From assembly GCA_031269135.1 (NCBI GenBank), contig JAISZP010000011.1, positions 1 through 11,586 of the forward strand: a stretch of 11,586 nt of DNA, read 5' to 3'. How positions within the stretch are numbered: the stretch's first letter is position 1; each line of letters begins with the position of its first letter. This document shows, piece after piece, positions 1-5,125 of this stretch. Under the pieces are notes generated by a model, which was given only the letters and a program-made list of their open reading frames with translations, was not told where the DNA came from and searched no databases. The translations under genes were made by a program, and so were the position numbers. This DNA is from Deltaproteobacteria bacterium. Its GTDB lineage: Bacteria > Desulfobacterota > Desulfarculia > Adiutricales > Adiutricaceae.

Positions 1-1
1 T

Positions 2-67
2 AGCCTTGTTGAGGACAACGAGCTTGTTTTCCCGTCGTTTGTTTTCGTCAAGTTCCTTATTAGATAA
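2..67 (+). CDS. possible 3' end of a truncated coding region
   Basis: Frame 2 is open from the window edge to a TAA at 65-67. It reads as a plausible C-terminal tail rich in V, F and L, ending KFLIR. Only 21 codons are visible, so no family can be named and the open frame could be chance. The downstream sequence turns abruptly AT-rich and non-coding, which fits a gene end here but does not prove it. Confidence 0.2.
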   Translation, partial: SLVEDNELVFPSFVFVKFLIR

Positions 68-476
68 GTCCGGACAATCCAAATCAAAACAAAAACAAAA
101 TCAACATAAACATAGATATTCAACTTCAAGCCTAGTGAAATGGCGATTTTAAATTTCAAAGTGATTTATTTTTTTTGCATGCTATCGGCGGCATTACCTC
201 TAACAGTTAAACATTTATTAACCGATGAGTCCACTACGTGCGAATTGCACAAACGGCGAGTTTCCCATTTTGGCCTCGACGACGCTACGAACTAGCTTGA
301 AGAAGACGTGAAGATCGCGTCGAAGGGAAACGATTCTTCCCTAGCTAGACTTTGCGCCGCTGAAGGGAAGCAATAGTAACTGCAAAAGATGAAATCACAT
401 TTTTTTAAAACTAAAAACCTTCTGCGACAAGGGGCTTTTAGCTCAATATTTCATTTATTTTGATTTTATTTTTGTC
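68..476. other. AT-rich gene-free stretch
   Basis: I see no convincing gene on either strand in these 409 bases. The first half is A-rich (runs of AAAAC around 85-105) with a T-tract near 170-178. Small dyads are present: GTTAA at 206-210 facing TTAAC at 218-222, AGGGAA at 324-329 facing TTCCCT at 337-342, and an imperfect terminator-like stem CTAAAA (411-416) facing TTTTAG (436-441). The last could end transcription from the left, but it has mismatches and only a loose T-rich tail. No sigma70-type promoter for the gene at 477 stands out. Confidence 0.4.
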
Positions 477-836
477 GTGATATGGGGCGACAATCCTTGC
501 TTATATCTCGCCAAAGCCAAAGGCTTGAAAAAGGTGGATTTTTCAGCTAAAGTCTGGCCGGAGACCAGCCCCAAAGCGGCTTATGCTCGTTGGACCGTCA
601 TGCGAGGAAAAGCCGACAAAACCGACCGCCCTCAGGGGGTGCTGATTTCCGATGCCCAGTGCATGGCCGAGGTGCTGGATGAAGACTTGGCCTACCTGCT
701 TTTGCGGGCCAAAGACCGGGTTAGGCAAAAAATGGAGAGGGAAAAAGAAACGGTGATTGAGGCGGAAAGCTCCGAGGGGCCAGAAATGGACGCCAAAACA
801 AAAGCGGCAGTCCGGAAAGCAATCAAGCAGCGCTGA
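477..836 (+). CDS. small protein, possibly XRE-like DNA-binding
   Basis: The product is 119 residues, with a GTG start and no visible Shine-Dalgarno sequence. The frame is open back to 393, but GTG 477 is the first usable start codon. I do not recognise the family firmly. Residues about 8-75 (AKAKGLKKVDFSAKVWP, then ISDAQCMAEVLDEDLAYLLL) have the rhythm of a Cro/C1 helix-turn-helix: a short helix, a KVDFSAKVW helix where an XRE recognition unit would lie, and a final amphipathic helix. The C-terminal 45 residues are highly charged (Lys/Glu) and probably helical or disordered. A strong terminator follows the stop by 21 bp. Bases 482-504, just inside the start, recur exactly at 3988-4010, so the reading start may have been created or altered by a rearrangement. 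A transcriptional regulator is a guess from helix pattern only. Confidence 0.5.
   Translation: MIWGDNPCLYLAKAKGLKKVDFSAKVWPETSPKAAYARWTVMRGKADKTDRPQGVLISDAQCMAEVLDEDLAYLLLRAKDRVRQKMEREKETVIEAESSEGPEMDAKTKAAVRKAIKQR
482..504 (+). repeat. left copy of 23-bp direct repeat (island bracket)
   Basis: This 23-bp sequence, beginning ATGGGGCGACAATC and ending GCTTAT, is identical to 3988-4010 in the same orientation. After one mismatch, four more bases (TCTC) also match. Here it covers codons 2-10 of the small gene starting at 477. The paired copy lies immediately before the rpmI promoter. Such a pair could be attachment-site cores, a target-site footprint, or the trace of a duplication. Confidence 0.7.
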
Positions 837-857
837 CGCGCCTCCCGTCGATCACGC

Positions 858-893
858 AAAAGCCCCTCCGCCAGATTGGACGGAGGGGCTTTT
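858..893. terminator. bidirectional rho-independent terminator
   Basis: A perfect 13-bp stem is formed by AAAAGCCCCTCCG (858-870) and CGGAGGGGCTTTT (881-893), with a 10-nt loop at 871-880. The G/C core has A's on one side and T's on the other, so it can terminate in both directions. It sits between two convergent genes, the small gene ending at 836 (plus) and relE ending at 949 (minus), exactly where a shared terminator is expected. Confidence 0.9.
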
Positions 894-948
894 CATTTGC
901 GGGGGCCCGGGGCCTCGCCTATTTGGGTTTCGACCTTCTATGGTCGCG

Positions 949-1233
949 CTACAGGCGCTTGGTGGCCGCTTTGTACACTTCCGATTTATCCCGACGACCG
1001 ATGGCGATGACCGTGACGAAGACATTATCCCGGTCCACTCGATAGACCAGGCGGCAACCAGCTTTAAGCAGCTTGATCTTGTAGCAGTTGGGCATATCGG
1101 ACAAGGCCGCCGAGGGAATATCAGGCTGCTCCAGGCGTTGACGCAGCTTCTTTTTCAATTGCTCCTGGACGATTTTATCCAAGGCATGCCATTCTTTCAG
1201 GGCCAGTTCGTGAAAACGCAGTTTAAAGGGCAT
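949..1233 (-). CDS. relE: RelE-family mRNA interferase toxin
   Basis: The product is 94 residues, the usual RelE size. It begins MPFKLRFHELALKEWHALDK and carries the family core CYKIKLLKAGCRLVYRV and IGRRDKSEVYKAA. The residues known to matter for ribosome-dependent mRNA cleavage in E. coli RelE are all in place, even by number: K52, K54, R61, R81 and Y87. The toxin therefore looks intact. It would cut mRNA in the ribosomal A site when freed from its antitoxin. The ATG at 1233 lies inside the end of the antitoxin gene (11-bp overlap), giving the antitoxin-first, translationally coupled order typical of type II modules. It converges on the terminator at 858-893. The inference of activity rests on sequence alone. 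Confidence 0.92.
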   Translation of the reverse strand: MPFKLRFHELALKEWHALDKIVQEQLKKKLRQRLEQPDIPSAALSDMPNCYKIKLLKAGCRLVYRVDRDNVFVTVIAIGRRDKSEVYKAATKRL

Positions 1234-1468
1234 CGATGTCCACTTCCACGAAAGGGCCGCCCGCCCGCTCCTTCACTTTCTGCATGTCTTCCAAGTCCTC
1301 CAGCCGGGCTCGCAGCCGTTCATAGTGGGCCGCCGACAAAAGATAGGCCTCCGGCTTGTTGTGGTTCAGGATGGCCACGGGGTCATCCTCAGCCTGGCTC
1401 AACAAGGCCGCGAAATTGCGCTTCAGCTCAGTGACGCTGGCGGTTTTAGCGGCGTAAATGGTATTCAT
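1223..1468 (-). CDS. Phd/YefM-family antitoxin
   Basis: The product is 81 residues from ATG 1468. An upstream in-frame ATG at 1480 exists, but the GGAGGG at 1472-1477 (minus strand) sits just before the 1468 start and would be inside the longer version, so 1468 is preferred. The N-terminal half (ASVTELKRNFAALL, then DPVAILNHNKPEAYLLS) is the Phd/YefM DNA-binding fold. The C-terminal part (RLEDLEDMQKVKER onward) is the acidic toxin-wrapping tail. The protein would neutralise the RelE-like toxin and repress the shared promoter, with the toxin as co-repressor. The stop codon overlaps the toxin start. The pairing of a Phd/YefM-type antitoxin with a RelE-type toxin is common. Confidence 0.9.
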   Translation of the reverse strand: MNTIYAAKTASVTELKRNFAALLSQAEDDPVAILNHNKPEAYLLSAAHYERLRARLEDLEDMQKVKERAGGPFVEVDIDAL

Positions 1469-1481
1469 AGGCCCTCCCATC

Positions 1482-1538
1482 GCCTTTTATAAGGCATTAT
1501 TCAGCACTAAAAATAGCACTAAAAAATGATTTCGTCAA
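1482..1538 (-). promoter_or_regulatory. promoter and probable operator of the toxin-antitoxin pair
   Basis: On the minus strand TTGACG (1538-1533) and TATTTT (1515-1510) are separated by 17 bp, a reasonable sigma70 promoter. A 12-bp direct repeat (1503-1514 and 1515-1526, AGCACTAAAAAT/AGCACTAAAAAA on the plus strand) covers the -10 region. A dyad GCCTT-TTAT-AAGGC (1482-1495) lies between the promoter and the ribosome-binding site. Repeats at this position are typical antitoxin operators. Which of the two elements is bound cannot be told from sequence. Confidence 0.6.
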
Positions 1539-1571
1539 TTTGCTGCGCTGATATTGCAAGGCGAGAACATT

Positions 1572-1933
1572 TTAAATGCTTTGAAATTGGCTCAATGTAT
1601 GCTTGGCGTATTTAGAGTTCATGGCGACCATTCGTTGTTTCCGTCTGATACCGGCCTTTTTGCTGGTATCCTTTTTCAGGACATTTATGCTTAAGCGTCG
1701 CATGACTGCAAAAAATTCCGCTCCGTTGTCGCGTCGGATGGGGCGCTCATCTTCCCTGAAGGCTATGTCCCGACTCCATGCAGGCTGTTTTCGACTGTCC
1801 AGTGCGTTCTCGCCGCATTAAAAGCCTCTCGGGCATTTACCTTTAAACTGCTTATGCAATAACGAGTCTCCTTCGAAGTCTCACCGCCGATTATTTCGAC
1901 CTGCGCAATTGGTATGTCTAGGCCGCCTTCTTC
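1572..1933 (-). pseudogene. remnant of an ISAs1-family transposase (C-terminal part)
   Basis: Reading the minus strand, two frames join to give the C-terminal third of an ISAs1-type (H-repeat) DDE transposase. One frame has PIAQVEIIGGETSKETRYC, then ISSLKVNAREAFNAA and THWTVENSLHG. After a frame change near 1765 it continues AFREDERPIRRDNGAEFFA, AVMRRLSINVLKKDTSKK and ends at a TAA (1572-1574). The family normally reads ETRYxISSL, HWxIENSLHWVLDxxFxED and NxAxLRRxALN in this order, so the match is ordered and specific. Before residue GGLD the frame hits a stop (1934-1936), close to where the next pseudogene begins, so the element is truncated at its 5' end. No terminal inverted repeats were recognised. 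It cannot encode an active enzyme. Confidence 0.75.
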
Positions 1934-1955
1934 TTAATAGACCAGTTTAAAAGAA

Positions 1956-2128
1956 ATGGTTTTATTGTGCAGAAATCAAGATATCTTGATTTCAGCCGGA
2001 ATCAGTACATCAAGCATGGCAAGTTGTCTAAAGGCGAAAACGTGCACGCGGTCATCCTCGTTCGAATATGTAAAGCGACGGAATGCGATGCAGACGACGT
2101 CATGGAAATCTATAAAGAAGACATGTAG
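1956..2128 (+). pseudogene. frameshifted small Cro/C1-type (HTH_26-like) regulator
   Basis: Two frames combine into the typical end of a small Cro/C1-type helix-turn-helix protein. Frame A gives NQDILISAGISTSSMA (1974-2021). A one-base step then leads to KLSKGENVHAVILVRICKAT and ECDADDVMEIYKEDM (2022-2128, TAG). The family signature of AGIS, a KLxKGENV turn, VLVRIC and CDxxDIMEI is complete across the join. Losing one A near 2020-2022 (GCAAAG to GCAAG) explains the shift. A shortened product from GTG 1967 (53 codons) is possible but would lack a proper first helix pair. The gene's beginning is unclear and abuts the transposase remnant. It stops 8 bp before the methyltransferase, the place of a controller or regulator gene in restriction-modification loci. 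Confidence 0.65.
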
Positions 2129-2136
2129 AATGCGCT

Positions 2137-3628
2137 ATGTTAAATACAATCATCGAATATACGGATAAATATATATCCTCAAAACCGAAAGCCGAACGCA
2201 AGAGTCTTGGCCAATTTTTCACGTCGAAAGAAACGGCCCGTTTCATGGCGAGTCTGTTCAATATTCCTTCCCAAAGCATAATCCGCATACTTGACCCGGG
2301 CGCCGGTTCCGGAATACTGTCGGCGGCGCTTATTGAAAGGATGGAACAACAAGCGGCCAAACCAGAAAGTCGAACTCGTTTGCTTTGAGACGAATAAGGA
2401 TATTTTGCCGTTGTTGCGGGCTAACCTCGAACTTGTCGAAGGCGCTTTGCAATTATCTTTGAACATCCACATCATTGACGAAAACTACATTCTATCGCAG
2501 TCAAACGACTTTTCCAACAATCCGTCGGCTTGCTCCAATCCTATGAAATACGATATGGTCATCGCCAATCCTCCTTATTTCAAGCTCTCCAAAGAAGCTC
2601 CGGAGGCGGCGTCGATGAGGTCGGTCTGTTTTGGGGCGCCGAATATATACTTTTTATTCGCGGCGATGAGCCTGTTTAACTTGCGCCATGAAGGCGAGAT
2701 GGTTTACGTCATGCCGCGCTCGTGGACTTCCGGCGCATATTTTTCGAGCTTTCGCAATTACTTTTTAAGCCAAGGCCGTCTATCGGACATTCATTTATTC
2801 GACAGCCGAGACAAGGTGTTCGATAAAGAGAGCGTCTTGCAAGAGACTATGATCGTCAAGCTTATCAAGACGCAAACCTCCCCCCGAAGCATTGACGTGA
2901 GTTCTTCCGTCGATTCGCATGACTTGGGTCGAAATGCGCTGCTGACTGTTCCTTATGACGTCGTCGTTTCCGGCAGGGATAATTATGTTTATCTTGTCCG
3001 AACGCAGGAAGAAATCGACGTCGTCAAGAGCGTCAACTCCATTGGAAATCCTATGCCAAGCATCGGCTTAAAGATGAAAACCGGCTTGACGGTAGATTTC
3101 AGAAACCGCGAACTATTGCGGAACTCGACAGGAGATCGTATCGTTCCTTTGTTTTATGCCCAGCATATTAAAGATGGGCAAGTCGTTTTTCCGATAGGGA
3201 AAGAAAACGAGTATATGACCGACGAGTCGCCGGGCAGGCTTCAATTAAATAAGAATTATTTGTTCGTCAAGCGCTTCACATCGAAGGAAGAGCGCCGCCG
3301 TTTGCAATGTGGAGTCTACCTTGCTCGGCGATTCCCTGAGTTCAAAAAAATCAGTACGCAAAACAAAATCAATTTCATCGATACGATTGACGGTCCAGAA
3401 ATGTCGGAAGAACTGGTTTATGGGTTATACGCCATCTTCAACTCGTCGCTGTACGACATGTATTATCGCATTCTGAACGGTTCGACTCAGGTGAACGCCA
3501 CAGAGATGAACGCTGTTGCTGTTCCGACGAGGCATGAAATCGAGCGGCTCGGTCGGAAAATGATGTCTTCAAAAGATTTCACGACGGCATTTTGCGATAA
3601 ACTTTTAGAGGGGATCGTCAATGGCTGA
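2137..3628 (+). pseudogene. adenine-N6 DNA methyltransferase (BsuBI/PstI-like), frameshifted
   Basis: The first frame from ATG 2137 encodes RKSLGQFFTSKETARFMASL and motif I LDPGAGSGILSAAL (DPGAGSG at residues 53-59), then runs into a TGA at 2386-2388. The rest continues in the next frame, QKVELVCFETNKDILPLL, with the catalytic motif IV NPPY at 2567-2578 (VIANPPYF). It ends at TGA 3626-3628. Removing one A from the AAA at 2359-2361 restores EQQAANQKVELV and an uninterrupted product of about 496 residues, close to the roughly 500 of the BsuBI/PstI methyltransferases. Such enzymes transfer a methyl group from AdoMet to adenine N6 and protect host DNA. The start follows the regulator remnant by 8 bp, and the end overlaps the next ATG by 8 bp. 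The break may be real decay, slippage-based switching or a sequencing error. The downstream piece has no good start of its own. Confidence 0.75.
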
Positions 3629-3900
3629 ACTGGATGACGCAGGGAGCATTCTCTCATCTCTCGAAATGCCGTCTGCTCAACGGAGTGATGTTTGCTGTCA
3701 CGCGCTTGTCGCTATTGCGGGAGTCGGCGAAAATGATAGCTGGGCTGATGCGACCAACAATTGGATTCGGATTCACGATATCATCCAATCGGCAAGCGAG
3801 AACTATGGCGTTCGGCATGCTGAAAACAGCGGAGAAACCATCAGGAAACAGGCTTTGCTCCATCAAAAAGCCTGAAGTTATGGAGGACGGCGTTACTATT
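3621..3900 (+). pseudogene. truncated BsuBI/PstI-type restriction endonuclease (N-terminal part)
   Basis: ATG 3621 overlaps the methyltransferase stop and opens a frame of 84 codons ending at TGA 3873-3875. The residues SAQRSDVCCHALVAIAGV, then DSWADATNNWIRIHDI and NSGETIRKQALLHQ, follow the N-terminal winged-helix region of BsuBI/PstI-type endonucleases (AQ-N/S-R/D, LLALA, W-EA-N, ETIRRQTxHQ). The expected continuation MEDGVTI appears in another frame at 3880-3900, so there is at least one indel. Nothing recognisable of the remaining two thirds (about 320 residues expected) follows. The catalytic domain is missing, so the nuclease must be inactive. Cognate specificity CTGCAG is only a guess by family. 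Confidence 0.65.
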
Positions 3901-3987
3901 GGTTTAGCGATAGTAGGCGTTGACGCTTCTATCGTCGGAATCGCATGGGTCGCTTTCGCTGATTTCCTGAAAGACCGGCAAGCACGG

Positions 3988-4010
3988 ATGGGGCGACAAT
4001 CCTTGCTTAT
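3988..4010 (+). repeat. right copy of 23-bp direct repeat (island bracket)
   Basis: This is identical to 482-504. Here it lies after the truncated endonuclease and about 87 bp of unrecognised sequence (3901-3987), and 12 bp before the -35 box of the rpmI promoter. In one frame it reads WGDNPCL, the same residues as the start of the 477-836 product, showing that the copies share reading content but not surrounding sequence. Confidence 0.7.
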
Positions 4011-4022
4011 CTCTCAAATCTC

Positions 4023-4052
4023 TTGACAAACACCATACCTTTGGAGTAATAT
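4023..4052 (+). promoter_or_regulatory. sigma70 promoter for rpmI-rplT
   Basis: A consensus -35 TTGACA (4023-4028) and a -10 TAATAT (4047-4052) are separated by 18 bp. The expected transcript would start near 4059, leaving a leader of about 130 nt before rpmI. In many bacteria this operon is transcribed from upstream of infC, so a strong promoter immediately before rpmI fits the missing infC. The leader contains a short hairpin (CTTTC and GAAAG around 4138-4150). Confidence 0.75.
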
Positions 4053-4070
4053 TCCAAAGCTTGCTGGTCC

Positions 4071-4112
4071 TAGCTTCATGCTCGCTAGGGCTAGCTTTAT
4101 GCTCAGCGACAA
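4071..4112 (+). repeat. two-unit 21-bp tandem repeat in the rpmI leader
   Basis: Two adjacent 21-bp units begin TAGCTTCATGCTC (4071) and TAGCTTTATGCTC (4092), and a partial third GCTAAAG follows. They lie within the expected 5' untranslated region, between promoter and rpmI. The units have diverged at several positions. Confidence 0.55.
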
Positions 4113-4191
4113 GCTAAAGATATTTTCCGCCTTACGGCTTTCGCCGAAAGTCGATCCAGATCGCCAACGATATATTTTTTTTGGAGTCCCC

Positions 4192-4395
4192 ATGCCTAAG
4201 ATGAAAACCAACCGAGCCGCAGCTAAACGTTTCAGATCGACTGGAACCGGAAAAGTCCGACGCTACAAAGCTTATGCGAGGCATATCTTGACAAGCAAGA
4301 CCACCAAGCAAAAACGCAACCTTCGCAGTGCGGCGACGGTGGACAGCACCAACCTAAAATCGATCAAGAAACTTCTGCCTTACATCGGCATTTAA
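4192..4395 (+). CDS. rpmI: 50S ribosomal protein L35
   Basis: The product is 67 residues, the normal L35 length, starting [20 protein letters not shown] and containing the Lys/Arg-rich [10 protein letters not shown] segment. L35 is a small rRNA-binding protein of the large ribosomal subunit. The ATG at 4192 is chosen over earlier in-frame codons because the family begins MPKMKT/MPKxKT and a GGAG (4183-4186) lies a few bases upstream. rplT follows 112 bp later on the same strand. The gap is unusually long and structured for these two genes. infC, which normally precedes rpmI, is not present in the window. Confidence 0.97.
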   Translation: MPKMKTNRAAAKRFRSTGTGKVRRYKAYARHILTSKTTKQKRNLRSAATVDSTNLKSIKKLLPYIGI

Positions 4396-4402
4396 TCGGT
4401 CA

Positions 4403-4487
4403 TTCCTTTAAAGGAAGCCTCTTCGATATTTTGGATATACAGTCCTTGCAGTTCAATCGCGACTCTTCGGGGCTTCCCGCAGGACTG
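4403..4487 (+). promoter_or_regulatory. structured intercistronic region before rplT
   Basis: The rpmI-rplT gap contains a perfect 14-bp palindrome TTCCTTTAAAGGAA (4403-4416) just after the rpmI stop. It also has a long-range stem of CAGTCCT (4440-4446) with AGGACTG (4481-4487), plus a possible GAAGCC/GGCTTC pairing (4414-4419 with 4471-4476) as an alternative fold. L20 is known to control its own operon through mRNA structures that mimic its 23S rRNA site. That this region does so is inference; no specific L20-site consensus was checked. Confidence 0.4.
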
Positions 4488-4507
4488 GGGATTTTAAGGA
4501 GATTATT

Positions 4508-4861
4508 ATGCGCATCAAAGGCGGCCTGCAAACCAAAAAGCGCCACAAAAAATATCTGTCAATGGCCAAGGGCTATCGCGCCGGTCGTCGTACACTGTAT
4601 CGTAGCGCCCGTGAAGGCGTGGAAAGAGCTCTATGTTTCGCCTTTCGGGATCGCAAAGCCCGCAAGCGTGAAATGCGCGCCTTGTGGATAACTCGCATCA
4701 GCGCGGCAGCCAAAGAAATCGGACTTTCTTATTCCAAGCTGATCGGCCAACTCAAAGACGCTAAGGTGGAGATTAACCGCAAGATGCTCTCTGAACTGGC
4801 CATCGCCGACCCCCAGGGCTTTGCTGGATTGGTGCAGTCTCTCCAGCGCACTGAGGGCTAA
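4508..4861 (+). CDS. rplT: 50S ribosomal protein L20
   Basis: The product is 117 residues, the standard L20 length, beginning MRIKGGLQTKKRHKKYLSMA. It has the conserved AKGYRAGRRTLYR, FRDRKARKREMRALWITRI and GLSYSKLIGQLK segments. L20 binds 23S rRNA early in large-subunit assembly and in several bacteria represses its own operon. The start is supported by AAGGAG (4496-4501) six bases before ATG. The stop TAA is followed by a 12-bp palindrome CATCGGCCGATG (4869-4880) and then by the minisatellite at 4918. Confidence 0.97.
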   Translation: MRIKGGLQTKKRHKKYLSMAKGYRAGRRTLYRSAREGVERALCFAFRDRKARKREMRALWITRISAAAKEIGLSYSKLIGQLKDAKVEINRKMLSELAIADPQGFAGLVQSLQRTEG

Positions 4862-4917
4862 TCAGCGGCATCGGCCGATGGCCGAAATCATTCCAATAAA
4901 AGCGAGTTCTTCTCCAC

Positions 4918-5036
4918 AGCTTGTCCGCGCTCGAAGTTTGTCCTTGCTCAAAGCTTGTCCTTGCTCCGAGCTTGAAAATCGCTCAAAGCTTGAAAATCTC
5001 TCAGAACTTGAAAATCTCTCAGAGCTTGGAATCTAC
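4918..5036 (+). repeat. minisatellite, about 6.7 units of 17-18 bp
   Basis: Units start at 4918, 4935, 4952 (17 bp, type AGCTTGTCCTTGCTCCG) and 4969, 4987, 5005 (18 bp, type AGCTTGAAAATCTCTCAG), with a partial unit at 5023-5036. The array shifts from one unit type to the other partway, showing stepwise amplification. It fills most of the space between rplT and the terminator upstream of pheS. Translating it gives leucine/serine-rich repeats in two frames without a good start, so coding is unlikely. Confidence 0.8.
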
Positions 5037-5051
5037 TTTTAACATAACGTC

Positions 5052-5087
5052 AAAAAGCCGCCTGGCATCCTTTGCGGGCGGCTTTTT
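5052..5087 (+). terminator. rho-independent terminator or attenuator before pheS
   Basis: A perfect 11-bp stem AAAAAGCCGCC (5052-5062) with GGCGGCTTTTT (5077-5087) encloses a 14-nt loop. It ends the rpmI-rplT transcript and lies 38 bp before the pheS start. pheS would therefore need readthrough, or a promoter inside or upstream of the repeat array. In E. coli pheST is controlled by attenuation with a Phe-rich leader peptide, but no Phe-rich short frame precedes this hairpin, so simple termination is the safer reading. Confidence 0.85.
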
Positions 5088-5125
5088 CTTTAAGGTCGGC
5101 GTCGAAATCTAATTTAGGGTGCAAC

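Noticed and set aside
221..257. Hammerhead-ribozyme-like core: CCGATGAGTCC followed by a GAA-containing hairpin and AAACGG.
   Set aside because: The segment before the second conserved part does not pair with GTCC as stem II requires (GTGC/GCAC pairs with itself instead), and no proper stems I and III are visible.
757..1434. Long plus-strand open frame (225 codons) across the toxin-antitoxin region.
   Set aside because: It runs through the terminator hairpin and antisense to relE and its antitoxin; the product is low-complexity and proline/arginine-rich, a shadow frame.
1603..1821. Plus-strand open frame of 72 codons.
   Set aside because: It is antisense to the ISAs1 transposase remnant, which explains the sequence much better; no ribosome-binding site or family resemblance.
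3634..4026. Plus-strand open frame of 130 codons after the methyltransferase.
   Set aside because: Its first part overlaps the better-supported endonuclease N-terminus in another frame; only the MEDGVTI stretch seems homologous. The rest (3901-4022) is unrecognised and runs into the direct repeat and promoter.
4918..5036. CRISPR array.
   Set aside because: Units are contiguous 17-18 bp tandem copies with no distinct spacers.
4921..5042. Possible leader peptide upstream of pheS made of Leu/Ser-rich repeats.
   Set aside because: It has no good start and no run of Phe codons before the terminator; the sequence is accounted for by the 17-18 bp tandem repeat.
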